The translations under genes were made by a program, and so were the position numbers. Under the pieces are notes generated by a model. It was not told the DNA's origin. It did not search any database and saw only the letters and a program-made list of their open reading frames with translations. Source: Chalara sp. BL73 (lineage: Eukaryota; Ascomycota; Leotiomycetes; Helotiales). Taken from it: a stretch of 64,000 nt of DNA. This document shows positions 11,931-23,175 of the stretch, piece after piece. The stretch lies in NCBI GenBank assembly GCA_918026815.1, contig CAKJVC010000030.1, positions 1,116,001-1,180,000 of the forward strand, written 5' to 3'. Position 1 is the first letter of the stretch. The number at the start of each line of letters is the position of its first letter.

Positions 11931-13293
11931 AATCGATATCGGCCTTAACCTGCAAATACTGAATTCACCTCCCCTCTTTCGATTTCCTAACCCGCATGCG
12001 TAAGTTCGTAGCTATGTATATGCTCCAAGGGAGGATATTCAAATTTTCCTTGCCGGAATGTCAGTCGATTGACTGCTATTGATTTTTCAGAAGAAGGATA
12101 CTGTAGCACTATAGCTCAGTGACAACGAGGGACTGGAAGATTATAAACAGAAGACGAGAGCAAACGATACGGACATGAATATGAATCAGGTGAAGTAGAA
12201 AATGGTGGGGAAGAAGATTTCCCAAACGCGTTTTGGGTCAACGTTTATTGGTTTAATTTTGGTGGGAAAGTCTGGTCAGCCGATGTTCACATGCCAGCCG
12301 ACAGAAAATGCCAAGCAGTCATGAAGATCCCTAAATGTGGGCGCCAATAGGCTGCAATGCTGAGCTTCCGGGTGATTACCTCAGCAAGGTCCTATCACCG
12401 ACGTAGCCGACCACAGTTATATCAGCCGTATCTATTAAGTCAAATACTATCCAAGGGAGGCTTATGATTTGGGTAAGATGGCTGTGAAGTAGTAACGCAA
12501 AAATCATCGTGGAATTTTCAACCCTTCGCGCTGAGATTCTATGATAAGATTGCAGACTAAGCCAACAAACAACATAGCGCCTTCTTATATACTCATCCCC
12601 AAAAAGAATTAATATGCATGGCCAAGCTTTAAAGCCGACACCCTACGCCAAACACTCAGCCTAATATCCAAAGAGGCTCCTTTCATATCGACATCAACTG
12701 CCTAACATCTCCACGATGTTCCAACTTTCTCGGTCTAGCTAAACGACGTTGACAAGAATATAAGACTGCCAATCCTCGCTAAAATTGGGAGACATTGGTA
12801 TACAGACTTTCCGGAGAGCCTAGGTATTATGATTACTCCAAGAATTCTGCTCGAGGAAGCCAGACACCATGATTTTAGTGCTGGGGTATCTTATCATATG
12901 TGTAAATCTTGAATTCGCCAGGCTATTAATCTCAAAATGGCACTAGCAATCAACACACCTGCTCCATAGCCCTCATTGTTGCTCACAAAATTCCGATTTA
13001 ATAGGAGTAAACATGCGTACCCACTCCTTCTTTCACCATGTGCAGAAAGCTCTGATACGTTCAAAGTCGGCCTGGAAGCCTCAGCTTTGCAATACGTGAA
13101 GCCATCGAAAAAGTACAAGCTGGAACCAACCAGAAAAACGGTCACACAGTCATTCTACTGCCAATATATTTGTGACGCATACCATTATGTTCCAGAAATT
13201 AAATAAGGTTTTAAAATACCATTGCGTTGATACCGTTACCGCATCACATGCTCAAGGCATCAGACCGTGTAGCTTGTTTATATAACTGCCGTT
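11931..13293. other. intergenic, no supported gene
   Basis: About 1.36 kb. Short opposing frames near 12.9-13.2 kb have a hydrophobic look but no start context, splice partner or known domain. It contains the INSIG upstream region and the 3' side of the membrane-protein gene. Confidence 0.4.
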
Positions 13294-14933
13294 TCAGCGC
13301 ATGTCGCCTTGAAGACACGACCAGTCTAGTCCCTCACTTCCATTATCCTCAGTTATCCCCTCCATGAAATTCGATGTTCCGGAGATACCTCTGCTGTATA
13401 TTGACGATGTAGGTCTTGGTCTCGATCTTTGTCCGGAAGAAACGGTGTTACTTGTTCGCCAATCTGATCGTGGTGTGTCCTCCACGATATTGCTCAAGCC
13501 CTGCAGCTGTCTATAGGTATTCAATATCCTGAGCTCTCTCTCGTCATTGGTCAATGGAAATTGAGACCCTCTGACTATATCATCAGTCATAGGGCTGTCT
13601 ATCCCATTCAATTGAGTATGGTAAGAGGGCACATTCGATATTGGTTCGCCTTCCGCTATTTCCATCTGTGACGAGCCATTCTGTGGGTTTGTTACTGACC
13701 TCTTAATCTTGTTAATTCGGAGAGGTGCAGGAGATAGTCCACGGTCCATTTCAGCCCCAGGCATCTGATGAAATTGACCATATTCTGATGGAGAAGTCTC
13801 AGACTTCTCCGTAACGGCCCTTTCGCCTGCAGACTCTGGAGGGTAAGCGCCCTGATGACTTTCCCTCTGAGGATATATGCCGGGGTATTGCTCTCTGACA
13901 GTTTGGTTGAAGGACATATGCTGTGGTAGTATATATGATATTGGCCCTGTAGTTTGGCTATCGGTATTTCTTTGTCCCATTGTTGACTCATACTCCGACA
14001 TGCCATCTCCTAAGTGTGATCCTGAGGGTGAAGTCCGGGTTTGGTAGCTCTCGTTCATGTAAGATCTTACGGCTTCCGACTTTAATAAAGGGCTGGGAAA
14101 ACCGACTGGCCAGTTGGATACTAGATCGGCAGTAGGAGAACTTGGAGAAACCTTTGGGGTCTTGCGCGGAATTAGACTTGGTGGAGAACGTGCTCGAGAG
14201 AGATCGGAATAGCGTTGGCCACCCTGAAGAATATTTTCCATTATTTGGTGCACTTCAGCCGTTTGTGACCGAGCAGGGCGGGTGTCTTGCTTGTTGACAA
14301 TCTCCTTGCTCTTCTTACGTCGACCTCTATATATAAAGTATCCAGCGACTACTAACACCACGCCAACGGGAAGAGCAACACCAATGCCAATGTATATGCT
14401 TCTATTCCGGCCAGAATTCGACGAAGAGGTGTCAACTAGACTTGTGATTGTAGTTTCTTGAGTTGAAGTGGAGGAAGCTCCAGAGAGAATACCGGACAGG
14501 CTGCCAGAATTAATTACAGCCGTACTGATCGTTTTTGATCTGCAAAGTCATGTCAGCATTTAACCAAACCAATTCCATCACCTTGAAAAACTATCAAAGC
14601 ATACCGCTGAGCTGTGAGGCTGGAAATAATATCTGGGAGATTGGTTGGTAATGATAGGCCTGGCCACTGTGTGAAATACGAGGTGCTTGTAGTACTAGGT
14701 TCTGTAATAACAATCGCGAATACTGACAATGGTACAGATATTTCGCTTGGCGAGGATGTAGTTGCTATTGGCTCCGGCTCAGTGGATGTTCTTGTTCGTA
14801 TTGCTGTTGTCGTGATAGTGATGGGCTGGGTTACTGGTGCTGGTGTTGTAGTTATGATGCTTGTCTGTGTTACAAACGTAGTCCCATCTTCCTCGCCAGT
14901 CCACCCTGGTGTAGAGCTTGGTGGAATTGACAT
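13294..14933 (-). CDS. single-pass membrane protein with Ser/Thr-rich ectodomain
   Basis: Two exons, 14605-14933 and 13294-14539. The 65-bp intron has a GTATGC donor, AATGCTGAC branch and TTGCAG acceptor. The joined protein is 524 residues. The first ~170 residues are dominated by Thr/Ser/Pro (TQTSIITTTPAPVTQPITIT), as in O-mannosylated wall or surface proteins. One transmembrane helix follows near residues 175-195 (IYIGIGVALPVGVVLVVAGY), then a basic stop-transfer RGRRKKSKE. The ~320-residue cytosolic tail is polar with few recognisable motifs. The layout resembles fungal cell-wall sensors (WSC/Mid2-like), but there is no Cys-rich WSC domain and no evident signal peptide. It may insert as a type III protein, or a short upstream signal-peptide exon may have been missed. 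Function is unassigned. Confidence 0.78.
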
Positions 14934-16562
14934 TGGTTCTCTATGTCAAATTTTGTATGTCTTTGAGAGAAGATTTCGAAAGCGGCTGGTAGAACTAGCA
15001 CAGAATGTCAACACTGCCACCTGCAAAACAGTGATAAGCATGAGCGGATATACCATTCAACTCTTTTGGACTGTATTCGAAGCAGAATCGAAACGTGCCA
15101 AGTGTCTGTTAGACTGATATCTGCTGATATAAGATAAAAATATTTCGCTGTAATAGCTTCTAAGACACCAAGAATGAGTCGGGAGCCATGATTACGAATG
15201 AGCGATGGATGAAAACCCATGTAAGAATTAACATGGAGCTTATCTGACTCACCGAAGCCAGAGCTAACTCCTATCATACTCCATTCCTTCTAATCCAACA
15301 CTTCTGAGCAAGTGATTCCCTAGTTCACAGCAGAGGTGAAGTTGACTCAAAGGCCCGTCCTTGTGTGGAAGTTAGCTGGCTTTCTGTAAAAATCACAGAT
15401 AACACGTTAATACACCACCGGAGTCACTGCATTGGCAATGATGTGAATGGGAACAGTCATAATGTGAAAGCTTATTGAATACAGAACTCGCGTGAGTAGG
15501 CGTTCATAAGGGAGATTGGGGCTGATCTCTATCACACCGCAAAACTACTGTATTGTTCATCTCTCTAAAGATAAAATCCTGCCTTATTAAAGAAGAGTCA
15601 AGTTTCCATGTACTTGCACTAAATATTTGACATATTTAGATCAATGTTACAAGTTTCAGAGTGCCTAGATTTGATATCACACAATGTTTAGATATTTGTT
15701 TTAGCAGTGCACTTCAGCTACACAATTATGTGAGCAGAGACAGGACGATAACTAATAGCAGCCTAGATCTGGCTTTGATACCTCTAAGCTGCTCCGGGAA
15801 AGCACATGATAAAACATAGCACGGACGAAGCAATTGGTCAGAGAACAGCATAAAGATATAAAGCATCAGCGAATACCGCTAGGTGCCAGCTTTCAATATT
15901 CCAATAATAATTCCTAAAATTGTGTTGACCATTTAGACCTTCTTGCTTGGTTTGTCAAACAAATACAGATACAAAGTTGACTGAGCTTGTATTCTGTAGC
16001 AAGCCTTCTAACTCCAAAATATGATGTGATTTCCAAAGACCAAGGTAGATGATTCTTGACACAGAGGGCTATGATTTATAAATATAGATTTAGATCTAGC
16101 CGCCAACATGACAGTTCACTAGTACTTTAGCTTAAACAGAAGAAAGAGCCCACAATGAGCACGCTTTCGTTATTTGGATGACCCTGATATTCACTGTATC
16201 TGCGGTTGTAAGCTAATCAAGGGCTCTTAACCCCAACAAGAGCGCATTCTTGCTGGCCTCAAGTCACTTTTCCTTTCTTCCCAAATAAGGCAAGCCATGC
16301 ACTTCTCTCCATTACACTAAATTTCAACCCTCATGCTCAACGCCAATCAGCCAATTTCCTAAGTAGCTAAAATTATGTCTCTCTGGCTTTGGTTGGGGGA
16401 AATTCTGCCCTACAGATACTTCTCGCCTTGCTGCTTAGAGGCATATGTTTTGCTCTCGCAATAGCTTCTCATATTCACGCATCATGCCCAATACGCGCCG
16501 TAACTCCCATCCACTATTAGCCTTATCTTGCTAAGCGGGCCGCTTCCCATCTGTTCACCATC
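14934..16562. other. long AT-rich intergenic tract
   Basis: About 1.6 kb with no coding potential. The middle (about 15.6-16.2 kb) is visibly AT-rich with many stops in every frame. A decayed mobile element is possible, but I cannot identify terminal repeats or a protein remnant. Confidence 0.4.
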
Positions 16563-16700
16563 TCGCTACATCTCAGGGGGCTCTGTACCACATCGCTAAC
16601 ATCTAAGGAGGCTTTACGACCTCGCTCCATCTTAGGGGGCTCTGCACCACATCGCTACATTTAAGGAGGCTACACCGGATCGCTACACCCAAGGGGCTAG
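16563..16700 (+). repeat. degenerate ~30-bp tandem repeat, about five copies
   Basis: Successive units begin TCGCTACAT, TCGCTAACAT, TCGCTCCAT, TCGCTACAT and TCGCTACAC. Each is followed by a (C/T)AAGGAGGCT or (C/T)AGGGGGCT element and then a CACC/CGACC-like end. Units are roughly 25-33 bp with substitutions and small indels. The array stops 22 bp before the ATG of the first cysteine-cluster gene, so it would sit in its proximal promoter or leader. Confidence 0.8.
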
Positions 16701-16722
16701 CATTATCCCGTTCTACAATACA

Positions 16723-17792
16723 ATGATCCGAGCCTACCAACCAATATTACTCAAAAACAAGATGTCGCCACCAAATCTACCTGCAGAGCAAGGTCTAAAG
16801 GAGGTACCAATAAAGCAATCTAAGAAAGTTGCCGCTTGTGGAGGTGATACAAGAGACCTTGACAGCAATGGGCAACATCTTCCCTCAGCATACATCACAA
16901 GCACCACTGTTGGAAATTCTGACTCAGAGCTCCATCCAGCAAAGCGTCAGCGACCAGATGATGAAGCCACTGCAGATTCTGGACTCAGGCTAGCTGCTGG
17001 CAGTGTTCCAAGTGCACATCACGAACAAGCCCTTAACAAGCCCTTAAGTATCAAATTCCAGTATCTACTGCGGACCTACACGGCAGCCGCGCAACTGGAA
17101 GTGTAGGCGATACTCTGCAGGATTCTCATGGCAACTCTTTTGATTCTGTTAACACTGTTCAATCGGTTTCTAGATCGATAATCCGAGCCGCTGGTCGTCT
17201 CAAAACAGACCCGATAGCTAAAAACACTTTTGGCTACACAGCACTCCCTGGATCTGTTCCATCAGTTTCATTGACAACACCCTCCCAATCGATGACATCT
17301 TACTCATCTGGCGCATCTATTTCACGTACTACAGCTCAAACAGTGTTTGCGCCTCAAGCAGCTACCCTTTCAAATGCCTCACAGATCCTAGGCTCTTGGG
17401 CCATAGCTAGGTCTATGACAGCCAGAAACCCTGTCCCTCACAAGTATTTGGAATGTCACAAGCAGCACAGAGCATGTGAGTATGACCCTGGGAACTCGAA
17501 GTGCGTCTCCGAACGTAAGTGTCTAGTGTAAGTGTAGTCGCAACCGTTGTTAGCATGACCAATTACTAACTTGTTTAGTTGCTTGAAGGCCAAGCGAGAT
17601 CCCCCCCTCTACTGCGAGGCAGCCGACATGTACGAACGAGACGAGACTCAATACCCAAAGGACAAAGCTGATAGAGAGCGGTCGATTTCGGATTATCATG
17701 CTCGTGGAGGATATATCGAGATGAATGCCAACCCTGGACCTGGGCGACCATCTCTCACCAAGAAGGCAGCTTTGCTGGCCAGACCACAATGA
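16723..17792 (+). pseudogene. broken copy of a Zn2Cys6-like cysteine-cluster gene
   Basis: The ATG frame from 16723 ends at a stop at 17104-17106, while the frame carrying the cysteine cluster is open to 17527. The shift coincides with a perfect 11-bp tandem duplication at 17026-17047. Discounting one 11-bp copy makes the frame continuous, with a total of 335 residues across exons 16723-17527 and 17579-17792. The 51-bp intron has a GTAAGT donor and ATTACTAAC branch. The N-terminal part has the basic HPAKRQRPDD stretch, a possible nuclear signal. The cluster region reads YLECHKQHRACEYD, then CVSERKC, then after the intron CLKAKR and LYC. It matches the gene at 18871-20189 in order, in neighbouring WxIA..MT.R sequence and in intron position and phase. 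The first cluster cysteine is replaced by Tyr. A sequencing or assembly error in the duplication would make this an intact gene. DNA binding is inferred only from the cluster pattern. Confidence 0.7.
17024..17047 (+). repeat. 11-bp tandem duplication causing a frameshift
   Basis: Two perfect adjacent copies of CAAGCCCTTAA (17026-17036 and 17037-17047), with the period extending two bases to the left. Eleven bases change the frame by exactly the amount needed to join the upstream and downstream open frames of the surrounding gene. Confidence 0.9.
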
Positions 17793-18870
17793 GGGCCGGA
17801 GGATTACAATAAATTTAGAAACTACGATGAAGGCTATGTCAGCAACGCTTACTATCGCAGTTGATAAGATTCTGTGAGTATCATCATACCCCTTGGTGCT
17901 ATTAGGTCCATATCTTTCTAGATTTAGAGGATTCTGGGTTTTGCTGCACCTTGGGGCTGCATGTGCTCTTCATTTTGTCTGTACTACTAGAGAACTGGGC
18001 ATAGATTCCTGAGGAAAGATAGATTATATTGCAGTGATTTTTAGCAATGAAGCTGAGCAATGAATAATGCAAAGACATGCCAACACTTAATAGTTCCAGA
18101 CTTATGAGATGTGCTATTCTGTATATCCCTTGATACAACTAGTTCCACGATAATCGGGTTCGCACTACCTGAGATTCTGGCTTCAAAGCAAAGCTTTGAA
18201 GCTCTAGAAAGTTGTTATTGCCTTATAACTCTTTAAGCTTCTCTGAATAAAACCCATGTAAGAGTGTAGCTTCTAGATTATCCTTTGACTATTTTAGCCA
18301 TTACCCGTACCGAATACAGTCTGTAATCGCTCAACTGACCACTTAATAACTATAATATTTCCTGTTTACTGCCGGTGCCTTGGGCGGAGGAGGTGACCGC
18401 CTGTTTCGCTTGTGCTTGGTTGTAAACAAAGATACAATTCCTTCAGGTCTCAAAATTATTTCTCTTAAAACTAACCCCACAGAGTCGTTACTACTCTTGA
18501 TTTCTTGCGGATTGCAAACCACATCAAGAAACAACACTCATTCTCTAGCTTTCCAGACAATCGCCAACTGTGACTTGCGTAGTCCCTCGGAATCAAAAGC
18601 AAACCCGGCTTGCCAAAGAATACAAGGCTGGCCGGCATTTGCTTCATACCACGTGCAGTAAGCAAAGAGATGCCTTCTGCAACTGATGTACGTGTCTCCT
18701 GAACCACCTCTAACAAGCAAGTTCTGATCCAAAGCAATCAGACAAATATATCTTGGCCTAAAAACCAAGATCTAGTTGACAGTCGCTATCCTCTGGCACC
18801 TCTTCACGAAGCCAACCTACGTGTCTACGGAAATGTTGAGGGCATAACTGCGGAACCGCAGTCCGAGGAA
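17793..18870. other. spacer between the two tandem cysteine-cluster genes
   Basis: About 1.08 kb. The frame that becomes the second gene is already open from about 18699, with protein-like content (DLVDSRYPLAPLHEANLRVY) but no ATG. The second gene may therefore have an upstream exon here. I could not find a splice that joins it in frame. Confidence 0.45.
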
Positions 18871-20189
18871 ATGCCATCCGACTATGCCCCAGCAGCACCA
18901 ATGGCGGTGATTGACAGTTTACCAGTAATCGGCGATAGCGATGATGAAACAGTTTCCGTTGACATCGATAGCCCAACTCCAAAGCCTCGACAGAGAATTG
19001 CTGCATCAGCAGCAGAGAGCACCTTTTCCTCAAACACTACAAACCCTCCATCTCCATATGACCCTGGTTCTCCTGAGTCCACCCGCTCCTTGTTTGGTAG
19101 CCAAAGTCCGACTCGCTATCTGTGGACACTCTATGGAAAATCTTCTGGCTACAATCATTCTGAGGATGGAGTTGAGAATCATGTTCAGGTCGCATATAAT
19201 AAACAGAACGTCGGTCATCCAATGGAAGGTGCTGTTGGTGCTTCTAATTATAGTCCTTCGGCGACTAGTCCTTCTGTCACTAGCTCTTCAAATGGCAATT
19301 CTCCTATGGGTGGTGGTTCCCTTCATACTGGTTCTCCTAAAGGTGGCGATCTGTATAAATCTGCCTTTACCAACGGCTCCGCTGCTGGTGGCTCCTCGTT
19401 CGCTAGCGCCTCTTTCCACGGTCTTCCAACCATGGGCGGAGACACCGTCGGAATCGCCCAAGGCCAAAAAGGTCAACACGGCAGTCTAAAGCCTAGAGGC
19501 TGGAAGATTGCTTCTGAATTAACTGTGCGTAGCCCAACGAAAAGAGTCCATACTTGTGCGGAGTGTAGGATTCGACACTATCATTGTGAATTTGATATAA
19601 ACAATCCGGCATGTGTCGCTGAGAACAAGTGTATGACGTAAGTAACGATCCTGCGACCCGATTCTAGTCTTTGTTGACACCATGCAGCTGTTTGAAAGCA
19701 AGGCGAGGACTGTACTGCGATGCTGGGGACGTTTACTACATACGAGCAGTACAGGAGCAGGAGAGAATGGCCAGAATTGCTGAGAATGTACAACAATACG
19801 GCCAGCTCGGGGGTTATAAGGAAACATCGTCTATACGCCCAAGCCCTGGTCAGCCTCAGATTAGAGCTGGAATGACGACACCACCGAATCGTCACCCAGC
19901 TCAACAGTCTATGTACCAGCCATTTTACGAGCCAGCTATCCAAACCTCCGTGAGCCAACAGACATTTGCAGAACCAGATTATCAATCTTTCAACCAGCCT
20001 GTCGAACAAGTAGCATTCCAACTGCCATTATACGAGCAAAGTCACCAAGCTGGTTACAAATCAGCCTCCCCTGTAACTTGCGAGCGCGCTCAGCAACTAG
20101 CCCGACAGTTAGACTATCAGCCAGCTCAAAAACCACAGCCACAGGTCCAAGAGGTTGATGAAGATCTCTATGCTGGCTTTCTGCTCTGA
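18871..20189 (+). CDS. Zn2Cys6-like cysteine-cluster protein, tandem paralogue
   Basis: Exons 18871-19637 and 19688-20189, intron 50 bp (GTAAGT donor, CATGCAG acceptor), 422 residues from the first in-frame ATG. Residues 1-215 are Ser/Pro/Gly-rich. The cluster starts near residue 227: CAECRIRHYHC, then DINNPAC, ENKC, MTC, and KARRGLYC. The spacing is C-x2-C-x6-C-x8-C-x5-C-x2-C-x8-C. Ignoring the fourth cysteine, this is the fungal Zn2Cys6 pattern with a 14-residue loop. The usual Arg/Lys-rich first half is present only weakly (RIRHYH). After the cluster come a short helix-prone segment (YYIRAVQEQERMARIAENV) and a long Gln/Pro-rich tail that could act in activation. No fungal transcription-factor middle domain is visible. 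The intron splits the C-x2-C pair, as in the copy 1.1 kb upstream. A transcription-factor role is inference. The true start may be further 5'. Confidence 0.72.
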
Positions 20190-20838
20190 GTATGACAAAT
20201 GACAGACTCCTCCCCTTTCGACGCCACAGTTCCTTTCTGACATACCCAAAGAACTCGGGGACGTCCGTGTCACTACCCAGAAGAACACTCCTTTAGGCAT
20301 GATTTCCTTTGTTTGTACTATAGCAAATGGGTACGGGACCTCATCACAGATTTCACAACCGTCTGAACCCAAACGTCGACTCCACGGGTTTCCCCCCACC
20401 CTTTTAGTGAGTAAGAGATACCTGCACACAAAGTAGACTAGCCTTGTACGATATCATCTTAATGAAATGATAACAATCTGACAAATGCAGTTTAAGTGAC
20501 TCATGGTGCATGCGAAGGGCTAGCACCATCCCTAGCACTACCAAATGATAGAATTGCGGATCAATCATTACTGTAATCATAGAAGTGCGCAGCTTACGTC
20601 TTAACTTTGTTTGAGTATGAAGCAATAAAATTATCACAACACCAATAAAACCTCCAATGTTCCTACTTGAGAATGGTTTGCCAAGTTTAATCACGTGCTC
20701 AAGTTAAGGGGTAGCGAGAATTGGTTCTCCGCCCACAAGGATCCAATAGAGAACTCTGTTACCCATTCTAGCCACCTAATGCCTTCAGAACGCCAACCAA
20801 TGCTTCCTATAGCAATACTAACTAGATACTGCAACGGC
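20190..20838. other. intergenic, convergent ends
   Basis: 650 bp between the convergent cysteine-cluster gene and the VPS9 gene. Nothing is recognised here apart from 3' flanks. Confidence 0.4.
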
Positions 20839-23175
20839 TTAAAAAGCACCCGAGTCTCTTAGAGCGCCAGCCAATCTTCTATAGTCTCGTAAGAGTTCCA
20901 TCACTTCACTAATTTTTAAGTCTCCGGGATTTTGTAGTTCCATGAACCGTTTATTAGGTGGTGCAATCTTCTTCATTTCCTTTGGGGGAAGTGCTGGTGC
21001 GAGATCTGGAAATGCCTAGAGTCTGTTACTACTTGATAGATGAGCCGAGGTATTAGTGTGCTTACAGTGGTAAGATCAGCAACTCCGCCATCCGGAATCT
21101 TTGTTGTAGGCACAGGAGCTGTCACCCGACGTCCAAATGCACTGGGAAATGATGGCATTGCAAATTTGTTCATAGGATTCAGTGAGTTGCCAAGGTTTCT
21201 CATGGACTCCACAAGATCAGGATTACTGGAAGGGGTTGGGTTAGGAGACGGAATCTTTTCCCCATCTTTCGCAAATGCAACCTTTTTGCTGCCACTTCCC
21301 GAGCTCCGAACACTATCTGCGCTCCGGTCTCTAGTCGCACCTCGTCCGCTGATGAAGCTCAGTAATTTGTCATCTGGCTTGGCTGCTCCAGAATCACTCC
21401 GCTTCCTTTCGTTCAGTTCCGGGCTATGAAGTGAGCTTGCACCACTCACTGAGCCGTCATCCTCCGGCGGCGGTGTGCTGACAAGTTTTCTAGCTTCATC
21501 AAGCGTCTTAGGTACAACTACGTCCGGACTTTTAGGGTCTCTTTCTCGCTCTTTCAACTTCCCAAGCAGGAATTTATAGCTATCCCCCAAACTGTTGCTT
21601 ATATTTTTGAAGCTCTGGTCTGCACTATTGAGTACTTCATTAGCAGCCCCTAGCACCTGTGCTGGTGGTTGAAACATATCACTCAATCGTCGATTGTGAG
21701 GTTGCACTCCAGGACGAAGGGTATTTGAGGATGACTGGCTTTTCGGCAATGAAGGACTTGCAGTAGCTTTGCTAACTTCAGGAGGTGAAAGTTTCGACGA
21801 TGGTCCCTGTGTCAAGAGATCTGATTTCCTCTCTGGCGTAGCTGTTTTGGGCGGCCCAGAAGGATTTTCGTCCTCTCGTAATGTTGCAAGATCTACCGTT
21901 TCTAAAAAATTGATAGCCGCTTCCAAATTAGTTAAGCAGTAAGCAGCTTCACCGTCGATCTTGCTCTCGTTGCGGAATCGCTGAATGAAGTAGAGATTGC
22001 TTATAACCTCGGTGCCTTCGGGTCGCGAGGTAATCAGTGTATAAATCAGCATAGGCAATATCTCATCCGCTGAAGAAGACGGATGAAAATGTGACAAAGT
22101 GTCTACAATGCCTTTATGAGCAGCTTTTAAATGCAAAAGCTTGCCAAGAGGATACCTCTCGTTGTTCATTGCAACCAACTCTTCTCTGGCATCTTCGAGC
22201 CATTCCCGAACCTCATTCTCTTTTTGCGCAATTGCGTCGGGTGTTTCGCTCAACTTTTGACCCAAGTCAATACCAAGTTCCGTTAGCCCTATCCCGACCA
22301 CAGATAGAGCTGCTGTTTTGGAGCGTAGTTTTTCGTCTTGTGCCTCGTCTTGAGTACTACGATGCCTCCATATTCTGTCATATATTCCTTCGCACACTCT
22401 CCTTTCTACTGCCTCTTCTAACGCTACTCTTTTTTGCTCCAAGATTTTGCGGGCACGTTTCCGTTCGGCGATCTCATCTACTGTTAACATCTGCTGCTCC
22501 GAATCATTTCTTTCGGGAGCAATCTTCGGGCGGTCTTTACTGCTTATGGAAGCGGCTTTTGCTCTTAATTTGCTGGCAGTTGACGAAAGAGATGACACTG
22601 ATGGGGCGGGTGAGTTCTCCCGATGCTGGCGCGATGATAACGCCGAGATATGGGTATCTATATGCGTAATCGCGATTGTATAGAAGTCTTGGAATAGACC
22701 GGACAATTTTTCAACATTCGGAGGCGTAGGGTGTACTTTTGCGGATAAGGAATCTATAAAGCTAGAAGTTGTAAGATAGTCCGACTTCTACTACCAGTTC
22801 AAAATGATCTCACCTATCCGTTAAACTTATAAGCTCTATCGGGAGCTCATCAAAGTCAACTGGAAGCTTGCCTGTGCCTTCATCGTCCAACAGGTAGGTC
22901 CGGTCCTCCGACCGCTTTTCAGATTGCATCCTGGGCATTCGATTCTCCTTTAGTGTATTTGTTTCATCCGACAATTCCTTTGTATTTAGTTCATTCTGTA
23001 TTGTGCTTGCTCGCTGGCTGCGATTCGACCGGGCCGGGCTTATCGGCTCTGCTTTGGAAAATGATTTCGAAGACTTTAATGAATGTTGAGGACGATGGTT
23101 ATCGCTTTTCCTGCTATTTGACGACGCCATAAATCTGGGTAGCTTAAAAAGTACGTTGTCAGCAATGGAGGACAT
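20839..23175 (-). CDS. VPS9-domain protein, probable Rab5-type exchange factor
   Basis: Three exons: 22814-23175, 21066-22761 and 20839-21015, with introns of 52 and 50 bp, giving 744 residues. The start is the ATG at 23175; the frame extends slightly upstream without an ATG. The N terminus is Ser/Lys-rich and disordered. A helical bundle with ARKILEQKRVALEEAVERRV leads into the VPS9 domain near residues 280-400. This contains the conserved SADEILPMLIYTLI and GEAAYCLTNLEAAINFLETV, the core that opens the nucleotide pocket of Rab5/Ypt51 GTPases at endosomes. The C-terminal half is disordered. The last exon adds 58 residues ending LRDYRRLAGALRDSGAF. Without the 50-bp intron the frame would end in unrelated sequence, so the third exon is a correction worth keeping. 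The gene is divergent from atg15. Confidence 0.85.

Noticed and set aside
15600..16250. AT-rich tract as a RIP-mutated transposon
   Set aside because: No terminal repeats, target-site duplication or transposase remnant can be seen; composition alone is not enough without a computed RIP index.
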